The notes below the pieces were generated by a model. It saw only the letters and a list, made by a program, of their open reading frames with translations, did no database searches and was not told the DNA's origin. Made by a program: the position numbers and the translations under genes. From CAZVBR01 sp964625755 (GTDB lineage: Bacteria; Patescibacteriota; Minisyncoccia; Phycocordibacterales; XYD1-FULL-46-19): DNA of 9,112 bases. Shown in pieces: positions 1 through 5,913 of the stretch; within the stretch, counting starts at the first letter, position 1; each line of letters opens with the position of its first letter. Location: assembly GCA_964625755.1 (NCBI GenBank), contig CAZVBR010000025.1, positions 1-9,112 on the forward strand, in the 5' to 3' direction.

Positions 1-95
1 GACACTCTCCTGCGCGGCGGGACCCATCTCCGGGGCGGGGTTTTGTTTCGGTGAGGGATGAGTCTGGTATTAGAACTAGAGCAATTTATAATTAA
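1..95 (+). other. GC-rich window edge, possible 3' end of an upstream gene
   Basis: The first 50 bases are far richer in G and C than anything else in the window, and the sequence turns AT-rich abruptly after about base 85. All three plus-strand frames enter open: frame 1 stops at 52-54, frame 2 at 59-61 and frame 3 at 93-95. Frame 3 would give a 30-residue Arg/Ser/Pro-rich C-terminus ending in IRTRAIYN. A minus-strand ATG at 27-25 also opens a frame that leaves the window. I do not recognise any of these peptides or an RNA family. No inverted repeat resembling an intrinsic terminator was found; GGCGGG occurs as a direct repeat, not an inverted one. The rest of the leader, 96-187, is AT-rich intergenic sequence. 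Confidence 0.2.
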
Positions 96-187
96 AGTAA
101 TTTTATTTTTCGATGATCTTAACTCGTAACTCAAAGTTTGTTTTTTGAATCATTTATTATATGATGAAGATTGAAAGTGATTATAGG

Positions 188-196
188 TGGTAAAAT
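188..196 (+). promoter_or_regulatory. Extended -10 promoter of the membrane protein gene
   Basis: TGGTAAAAT fits an extended -10 element (TGnTATAAT, with one mismatch in the hexamer). Exactly 7 bases separate it from the ATG at 204, so the expected transcription start falls on or next to that ATG. No good -35 box sits at 16-18 bases; a TTGAAA at 171-176 is only 14 bases upstream. AGGTGG at 185-190 could be read as a distant ribosome binding site 13 bases from the ATG, but it overlaps the -10 element. Confidence 0.45.
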
Positions 197-203
197 ATAT
201 TTT

Positions 204-2672
204 ATGACAGAAGAATTAAATACAAAAATCGGCAGTATAGCAAAAGTTAATAAGTTAGGTGTGGCGGTAGGGGGTTTGCTCGGGTTGTTGATTTTTTTGA
301 TACCATTGTTTTTCGTTCCTTTTTTGTCTTTGACAGCTGCCAAAAGTGCCTTGGTGGTAGCTTTTTTGGTTATTATGTTCGGTTTAGGGTTTTTGATGTT
401 GCTAAATCAAGGTTATTTGGATTTGCCAAGACATTATCTTTTTTATCTTTTGTCGGCTCTACCTCTGGTGTATTTACTGTCGGCCATATTTTCTGAGTCA
501 GGTTTTTTTATGGCCTTGGTTGGTTATGAGTTGGAAGTTTACACTGCCGGTGCCGTAGTGGTCGGGTTTTTGTTGGCAAGCGGGATAATAATGTTTTTAC
601 GGCGAACCGCTCAGGTGTACTTGATGCTTTTTGCTTTTTTGTTCTCGTCCGGAATACTATCTCTTTATTTGGTTTTGCGTTTTTTCTTGGGCCCGGAATT
701 TTTGGCCTTTGGTATTTTTCGTGGCTTGGCCGAAAATCCGGTCGGTTCCTTGTCGGGGGTCGGGACTTTTTTGGGGGTAAGTTTACTGATCAGTGTCATT
801 ATACTCGGTAGTATGAAGTTGAAACGGTTCCTGTATTTAACTTTAAGTATTCTGACGGGTTTAACCATGTTGGCTTTGATCTTTCTTAACATAACCTGGT
901 TATGGGTTTTGATCGGCCTTTCGGTGATGGTTTTTGCTGTCTGGCAGTTCTCGGGCGGGATTTCGGAAAATAAGAGTTTTTCGGTGCCGGCTCTGTCGGT
1001 ATCGGTGGTGTTGATAGCTTTAGTGATGGTGTTTTACGGTGGGTTTATTGATAATATTGTGTCGGAATCCGGTCGAGTTAATTTTCGGGAACCTGAAACT
1101 CTAAATCTTTCTTCTGCCGCATCTATGACCCGGAATGCTTTCTCTGATGAGCCGGTACGTTTTTTGCTTGGAACTGGGCCGCGGGATTTGCCGTCTCAAT
1201 GGTTTAGGTACGGGGCAAATGACAGAAGTGGGCAGCAATTGATAGTATCGAGCGCCCCGTCCGGGTATTTGACAGCCGGTTTTCTGGATGTAGGGGCTAT
1301 CGGGTTTATTGTGTGGCTAGCCCTGTTTTTGTCTTTGTTGTTCCTGTTGGCAAGAGGGATGTTCCGGATCAAAGATCTTGATCCTTCTGTCCGGGTGCTT
1401 TTCATTGTTTTGGGTTTTTCGGCGGTATTTTTCTTTGTCAGCCTTGTGTTTGCTAATCAACCAATGAGTGTATTCATGATGTTCTTTGTTTTTTTGGCTT
1501 TGTTCTTGTTTGTTTTGATGAAGGGTAAACAAATAAAATCGCACCGGGTTAGGTTGACGGGCGAGGATAAAAAATTGAAATCGATTTCCGGCTTAGCTTT
1601 TGTGTTACTGGCTATTTTCCTTTTTTCCGGTTTTGTTTTTCAGCGTGTTATTTCCAGTGCTTTTTATCGCCAGGCCGTAGCCGCGGTCTATGATCAAGGA
1701 GATATAGACAGGGCTGATTCTCGGTTGAGTCTGGCTTCCGAGTTGTCTCGCCAGGATCGTTATCATCGGTTAAGGTCGGAACTGTTTTTATTGCGGATCA
1801 GTAGCGAGGTGTCCGGGATTGAAGAAATGGACACGGGTCAGTTGGATCGCGTGTCGGATTTTGTTCAAAGTCAATTTCGAGGGGCTTTGATCCAAGCTAA
1901 TCTGGCAACTAATATTTTCCCTGATAATTATCGCAATTATCGTCAAGCGGGAGAAGTGTATCAGACTTTGATCCCGTTTAATTTTACTGATCTTGATGCC
2001 TATGCTGAGGCTCGGAGTCAGTATGATAAAGCTTTGGATTTGGCCCCGAATAATCCGTCTTTAGTGCTTGATCTGGCCAGGCTTGAATTTACAGCCGGGA
2101 ATTTAGAAGAAGCCAGAAGGTATGCGGAAAGGTCTTTAGAGATGGAGGGTCGGTTTGCTGATGCAGTGTTCTTTATTTCCCAAATAGATCTGGCTGAAGG
2201 AAAAATGGAGGAAGCGGTGGATTCGGTCAGACAGGCGATCAACATTTCTCCTTTTGACCCCGGTTTGTATTTCCAGCTCGGGCTTTTGCAGCGAGAGATC
2301 GGTCAGATCGAACAGGCAGTTGAAGCTTTTAACGTGTCTATAATGCTGGCTCCTCAGTTTAGTAATGGTTGGTATTTCTTGGCTTTGTCTTATTTTGATG
2401 TTGGTGAAAGAGATCGTGCTCAAGAGATCTTGGAGAGATTGACCGAACGGCATCCCGGTAATGAAAGATTGAGTCAGATGCTGGAAAATGTTCGACGCGG
2501 CTCGGATCCGTTAAGAGGTGTGGAAGAACTTATGCCCGCCGGTCGTTTACCGGTGGAGGAGCGGTTGCCGGCGGAATTGACCGAAGAAGAAATCGATGCA
2601 GAGATGGAAGACGAGATTCTGGATATGGAAGATGAAGAAGAAGACGAAGGTGAAGAAGAGGTGGAGGAGTAG
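204..2672 (+). CDS. O-antigen ligase-like polytopic membrane protein with TPR domain and acidic tail
   Basis: This 822-residue protein probably acts in the cytoplasmic membrane on a surface glycan or other envelope polymer; substrate and activity are unknown. Residues 16-281 hold about eight hydrophobic segments. A hydrophilic loop (about 283-355) contains LLGTGPRDLP (321-330), resembling the G-x-G motif of the Wzy/WaaL (Wzy_C) family. Three further membrane segments follow (356-383, 397-416, 420-439) and a last one at 462-484. From about 570 to 765 there are four to five TPR-like helical pairs, e.g. 597-616, 618-650, 654-684, 688-718 and 722-752, each with alternating A/L/Y/G positions. Residues 791-822 are almost entirely Glu/Asp. 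The His-Asn expected before the YL of family ligases is replaced by Pro-Ser-Gly (352-354). I chose the ATG at 204 over a TTG at 171 because the promoter lies between them. The family fold is likely; ligase activity is not established. Confidence 0.75.
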   Translation: MTEELNTKIGSIAKVNKLGVAVGGLLGLLIFLIPLFFVPFLSLTAAKSALVVAFLVIMFGLGFLMLLNQGYLDLPRHYLFYLLSALPLVYLLSAIFSESGFFMALVGYELEVYTAGAVVVGFLLASGIIMFLRRTAQVYLMLFAFLFSSGILSLYLVLRFFLGPEFLAFGIFRGLAENPVGSLSGVGTFLGVSLLISVIILGSMKLKRFLYLTLSILTGLTMLALIFLNITWLWVLIGLSVMVFAVWQFSGGISENKSFSVPALSVSVVLIALVMVFYGGFIDNIVSESGRVNFREPETLNLSSAASMTRNAFSDEPVRFLLGTGPRDLPSQWFRYGANDRSGQQLIVSSAPSGYLTAGFLDVGAIGFIVWLALFLSLLFLLARGMFRIKDLDPSVRVLFIVLGFSAVFFFVSLVFANQPMSVFMMFFVFLALFLFVLMKGKQIKSHRVRLTGEDKKLKSISGLAFVLLAIFLFSGFVFQRVISSAFYRQAVAAVYDQGDIDRADSRLSLASELSRQDRYHRLRSELFLLRISSEVSGIEEMDTGQLDRVSDFVQSQFRGALIQANLATNIFPDNYRNYRQAGEVYQTLIPFNFTDLDAYAEARSQYDKALDLAPNNPSLVLDLARLEFTAGNLEEARRYAERSLEMEGRFADAVFFISQIDLAEGKMEEAVDSVRQAINISPFDPGLYFQLGLLQREIGQIEQAVEAFNVSIMLAPQFSNGWYFLALSYFDVGERDRAQEILERLTERHPGNERLSQMLENVRRGSDPLRGVEELMPAGRLPVEERLPAELTEEEIDAEMEDEILDMEDEEEDEGEEEVEE

Positions 2673-2760
2673 GCGAGTAGAAGACCCAAAAAACTGCTCT
2701 TTTGTCGGCAGAATAGAAAATAAGTTTTTAACCCGGAGTTTTATAAGCTTGGTTGATTTG

Positions 2761-2769
2761 TGTTACAAT
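2761..2769 (+). promoter_or_regulatory. Extended -10 promoter of parB
   Basis: TGTTACAAT is a full extended -10 element (TGn plus TACAAT, 5 of 6 matches to TATAAT). It ends 7 bases before the ATG at 2777, the same spacing as upstream of the preceding gene, so transcription should begin on or next to the start codon. The -35 region (about 2740-2746, TTATAA-like) is weak, which is usual for extended -10 promoters. The only GGAG nearby, at 2734-2737, is about 40 bases from the start and too far to act as a ribosome binding site. Confidence 0.5.
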
Positions 2770-2776
2770 AATGGCG

Positions 2777-4381
2777 ATGACAGACTATAATTCAATTTTT
2801 TGGATCGAAGTAGCGAAAATAAACCCCAACCCTTATCAACCTCGTCAAGAGTTTGATGAGGATAAGATGAGGGACTTGGCCGACTCTATTCGTCAGTATG
2901 GAGTTCTTCAGCCACTAGTGGTAACGAGAAAAGAGATCGAAGACGATTCCGGTATGCGGGTCGAGTATGAACTGATCGCCGGAGAGCGGCGTTGGAGGGC
3001 CTCTAAGTTAGCCGGCCTGTATCAGGTGCCGGCCATTATTCGAAGTGGCGATCAGACTGATAAGATGAAATTGGAGATGGCTATAATAGAAAATCTCCAA
3101 CGGGAAGATCTTAATCCGGTGGATAGGGCTCAGGCGTTTGCGAAGTTAAGTTCGGAATTCAATCTTAAGCACGGGGAGATAGCTAAAAAGATCGGAAAGA
3201 GTAGGGAGTATGTGGCCAATAGTGTTAGGGTCTTGGGATTGCCTCAAGAGATACTCGACGCTTTGATGGCCGGGAAGATAAGTGAAGGTCACACCCGACC
3301 GATGCTGATGTTGAATGATAGACCGGAGGAACAAAAAACCATTTTTCAGGAGATAATCAATAAAGGGCTGACGGTTCGAGACACAGAAAGTATTGCCAGG
3401 CGGATCGCTTATAACAAAGTAAGGAAAAAGGACACTTTCACCGATCCCGGTTTGGTTGAATTGGAGGAGAAACTAGCTGAAAAATTCGGTACCAGAGTAA
3501 AAGTTGAACGTCGTCGGGCCGGTGGCCAGATAACGATCGATTTTTTCTCACCTAAAGATCTGGAAAAAATATTCGGTCTTTTGGGTGACAAAAAAGATGC
3601 CGGTCACTGGGCGACTTTGGCTGAACGACCGGACAAGGATTATCAGGCCGCATTGGCGGAGGCCTCCGGTTCGGTTTTAAAGGAAAAAAAACCGGAAGAT
3701 GTGAGTTCGAATTTAATCGGTAATGAAGTGTCTGACCCCTTATCTCGCGACCTTCGGTCTGATGGTCGAGAGGAAGAGACACCGGTAAGTCCGGATCATT
3801 ATCATTTAAGTGATGAGTCAAGGGGCGCCGAGAGGGCTTCAGGAGTTGATCGTGGAATGTCCGAAGACCTTGATCCGAATCCGACCGATTTAAAGGAGGA
3901 TCTCATTCAGAATAAAGTCGAAACGGAAACATCTGCTGACTTTACTTCTTCTGATAAATTTAATTCCATTGACAGTTCGGGGGATAACGACACTTCAAAG
4001 GAGGCACCCGAAGGTCGTCTGAATGAAAGTTTAAAACCGGAAAATGAGGCCAAAAAGCAAGAAGAGGATACCGCTAGTGTTGATTTTTCTCAAATAACAT
4101 CTCTGCCGGCAAGAACTTTGTCAAAGTCCGATACTCCAAATCCAAGCCCCGGAGTTGAGGGTCGGCTAAATTTTGACGGTTTAAATGATCGGAGCAAGGT
4201 TGATTTGCCACGTGACACAGAGCAACCGGATCGGGGTGATTTGTCGGATTCCGGGTCTTTGCCGACCGACCAAGGGTCTTTCAATGGCAGTCTCGATTCT
4301 TTAGCTGAGAATAGATCCGGCGAGGATGATAAAAAAGACGAAGAGGATGATCTCTACTCGATAAAAAATTTTTCGATCTAA
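2777..4381 (+). CDS. parB: ParB-family chromosome partitioning CTPase with long disordered C-terminal extension
   Basis: ParB loads at parS sites, uses CTP to slide along DNA as a clamp, and works with ParA to segregate the chromosome. Numbered from the ATG at 2777 (534 residues), the N-terminal domain runs from about 8 to 110 with the CTP-binding motif GERRWRAS (69-76) and ENLQRED (105-111). A helix-turn-helix follows (about 130-156), then GHTRPMLML (171-179). Residues 225-269 match the ParB C-terminal dimerisation domain (LEEKLAEKFGTRVKV at 229-243). ParBs normally end here at about 280-300 residues. This one continues for about 265 residues of Asp/Glu/Ser/Lys/Pro-rich sequence without cysteine or hydrophobic cores, ending in DEEDDLYSIKNFSI. 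The TTG at 2753 and the ATG at 2771 are possible starts, but both lie upstream of or within the promoter or expected transcription start. No parA lies beside it in the window. Family assignment is firm; the role of the tail is unknown. Confidence 0.93.
   Translation: MTDYNSIFWIEVAKINPNPYQPRQEFDEDKMRDLADSIRQYGVLQPLVVTRKEIEDDSGMRVEYELIAGERRWRASKLAGLYQVPAIIRSGDQTDKMKLEMAIIENLQREDLNPVDRAQAFAKLSSEFNLKHGEIAKKIGKSREYVANSVRVLGLPQEILDALMAGKISEGHTRPMLMLNDRPEEQKTIFQEIINKGLTVRDTESIARRIAYNKVRKKDTFTDPGLVELEEKLAEKFGTRVKVERRRAGGQITIDFFSPKDLEKIFGLLGDKKDAGHWATLAERPDKDYQAALAEASGSVLKEKKPEDVSSNLIGNEVSDPLSRDLRSDGREEETPVSPDHYHLSDESRGAERASGVDRGMSEDLDPNPTDLKEDLIQNKVETETSADFTSSDKFNSIDSSGDNDTSKEAPEGRLNESLKPENEAKKQEEDTASVDFSQITSLPARTLSKSDTPNPSPGVEGRLNFDGLNDRSKVDLPRDTEQPDRGDLSDSGSLPTDQGSFNGSLDSLAENRSGEDDKKDEEDDLYSIKNFSI
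4204..4219. promoter_or_regulatory. Candidate parS-like site inside the parB tail
   Basis: TTTGCCACGTGACACA matches the widely conserved parS palindrome TGTTTCACGTGAAACA at 12 of 16 positions, including the whole CACGTG core and 4 of 5 bases on the right arm; the left arm is poor. It lies in codons of the disordered ParB extension, where coding constraint is low. parS sites are often found in or near parB genes. About two CACGTG hexamers are expected by chance in a window of this size, so the match is only suggestive. Confidence 0.22.
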
Positions 4382-4386
4382 CGAAC

Positions 4387-5862
4387 TTATCGCGAGGTTT
4401 TGTGGTACTCGTTTGAATTGTTATTTTTTTGGAGATAGGATTTAATCTGTTTTCGAGCCAGTCCGGTTTTGACGAAATCAAGCCACTTGATATTGGGGTG
4501 GGTTTTTTTTGAGGTTTTTATTTTTACAATATCATGGTTTTTAAGGGGGGTGTGCAGACTGACCATTTTATTGTCGATCAAGGCTCCGACCGCTTGATTG
4601 CCAATATCGGAGTGAATGGCGTAAGCAAAATCTATCGGAGTGGAGTCGGTCGGTAACTCGATAACGTCACCTTTGGGAGTAAAGACGAATATACTATTTT
4701 GAAATAGATCTTGTTTTAAATTGGTCAAAAATTCTCCGGAGTCGGAATCAGGCGAGGGTTCTTCTATTAGTCGTTTAAGCCACTTGGTCTTTTTGGAAAG
4801 TTGAGCTCGATTGCTTTTGCCGGCCTCGTCGTAGATAAGGTGGGACGCGACTCCGTACTCGGCATTTTGATGCATTTCTTGGCTTCGGATCTGAATTTCA
4901 GCAATACTGTCCTCCCCGGTAAAGACGGTAGTATGTAAGCTTTGGTAACCGTTTGGTTTGGGGTTGGCGATATAGTCTTTTAGTCGGTTCGGTAAGGGTC
5001 GCCATAATGAATGAACGATCCCGAGGGTTTGGTAACAGTCGGTTAATTCCGGAACAATAACCCTTAAAGCGGAGATATCATGAATTCTGTCTATATCCAT
5101 ATCCTTTTGCTTTAACTTCAAATACAGGCTGTAGAGGTACTTGATACGGTAATCCACTTCGACGTTTCGAAGTCCGACTTGGCCGAGTTCTTTCTGGAGA
5201 GTACGGGATATTTTCTTGAGATATTTTATATTTTCTTGGCTTTTGGTTTTTCGTAATTCTGATACTTGACGATAAGCTTCGGGGTAAACAAAAGGGAAAC
5301 TCGAATCCTCCAAGGAGCCTTTTAATTTCCACATTCCCAAGCGATTTGCGATCGGAGCGTATATCTCCAAGGTTTCCAGGGCGATCCGTTTTTGTTTGTT
5401 TTGAGGTACGAATTCAAGGGTTCGAACATTGTGTAATCGGTCGGCCAATCGGATCAATATCGTCCTTATATCTTGAGCGGTGGCCAGAAACAGTTTGCGC
5501 AAGCTTTCGCCGTGTCTTTCTATTCCTTGGTACTTCAATTGACCAAGTTTGGTCACCCCTTTCACTAAAAAAGTTATGTCGGGGCCGAATTTGTTTTCCA
5601 GTTCTTGAGGGGTGGTATCGGTGTCCTCAAGGGTTTCGTGCAGTAGTCCGGCGGCGATAGTATCGGCGTCGGCTTGCTGTTCGGCTAAAATCATTGCCAC
5701 CGCTACCGGGTGATTGAGGTAGTTTTCATTTGAGAGTCGGGTTTGACCGTGATGTTTTTCGGCGGCAAATTGATATGCCTGCTTGATCAGGTGACGTTCA
5801 TCCTGATTTAAATTCCTAGCCTTGGCTAAGATATTTTCTAGATCTTTTTTTGAATCGGTCAT
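4387..5862 (-). CDS. rel: RelA/SpoT-family (p)ppGpp synthetase/hydrolase lacking the C-terminal regulatory domains
   Basis: A Rel-type stringent-response enzyme in the cytoplasm: the N-terminal HD domain hydrolyses (p)ppGpp and the next domain makes it from ATP and GDP/GTP. The hydrolase domain (about 30-155) keeps H51, H75, E79-D80 and D141 (LADRLHN), but the usual HD pair is HE (H75-E76). The synthetase domain (about 225-345) has R239/K241, D262, RLKD (293-296, the RxKD form of bifunctional Rel/SpoT rather than the ExDD form of RelA), GYQSLHTT (305-312) and EIQIR (322-326). A TGS domain spans about 390-450. The protein ends at 491 residues, so the helical, zinc-finger/CC and ACT/RRM regions of roughly 740-residue Rel proteins are absent. 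It lies 51 bases downstream of topA with its own candidate promoter and no Shine-Dalgarno sequence, and its stop codon is 5 bases from that of the convergent parB. Confidence 0.93.
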   Translation of the reverse strand: MTDSKKDLENILAKARNLNQDERHLIKQAYQFAAEKHHGQTRLSNENYLNHPVAVAMILAEQQADADTIAAGLLHETLEDTDTTPQELENKFGPDITFLVKGVTKLGQLKYQGIERHGESLRKLFLATAQDIRTILIRLADRLHNVRTLEFVPQNKQKRIALETLEIYAPIANRLGMWKLKGSLEDSSFPFVYPEAYRQVSELRKTKSQENIKYLKKISRTLQKELGQVGLRNVEVDYRIKYLYSLYLKLKQKDMDIDRIHDISALRVIVPELTDCYQTLGIVHSLWRPLPNRLKDYIANPKPNGYQSLHTTVFTGEDSIAEIQIRSQEMHQNAEYGVASHLIYDEAGKSNRAQLSKKTKWLKRLIEEPSPDSDSGEFLTNLKQDLFQNSIFVFTPKGDVIELPTDSTPIDFAYAIHSDIGNQAVGALIDNKMVSLHTPLKNHDIVKIKTSKKTHPNIKWLDFVKTGLARKQIKSYLQKNNNSNEYHKTSR

Positions 5863-5868
5863 TTGCCA

Positions 5869-5899
5869 ACTATATTATCAGAGAAAAAATATCGGGCAA
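5869..5899 (-). promoter_or_regulatory. Candidate promoter of rel in the topA-rel gap
   Basis: Read on the minus strand, TTGCCC (5899-5894) and TAATAT (5877-5872) are 16 bases apart, and TGA directly before the hexamer gives an extended -10 (TGATAATAT). A second overlapping hexamer, TATAGT (5874-5869), ends 6 bases before the rel ATG. Either choice places the transcription start within a few bases of the start codon. No purine-rich ribosome binding site lies between promoter and ATG. rel could also be read through from topA. Confidence 0.35.
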
Positions 5900-5913
5900 G
5901 GGCTTGTAAAGGG

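Noticed and set aside
60..85. Minus-strand sequence resembling a tRNA T-arm (TTCTAAT loop between partly complementary arms).
   Set aside because: The loop would be eight bases with a mismatch in the stem, and the sequence on the 5' side is AT-rich with no anticodon or D arm.
171..203. TTG start that would add 11 residues to the membrane protein.
   Set aside because: The extended -10 element at 188-196 lies inside this stretch, so the ATG at 204 is the better start.
2136..2453. 105-residue open frame on the minus strand.
   Set aside because: It lies fully within the TPR-coding region, resembles no family and has no upstream signals; a shadow of the real gene.
2693..2712. CTGC/GCAG hairpin between the membrane protein gene and parB as a terminator.
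   Set aside because: There are only four base pairs, a 10-base loop and no T-run after it.
2753..2776. TTG (2753) or ATG (2771) starts for parB.
   Set aside because: The first lies upstream of the promoter and the second before the expected transcription start. The ATG at 2777 has the same promoter spacing as the preceding gene.
5346..5660. 104-residue open frame on the plus strand inside rel.
   Set aside because: It is antisense to conserved Rel hydrolase codons, with an Arg/Phe/Cys-rich composition typical of shadow frames.
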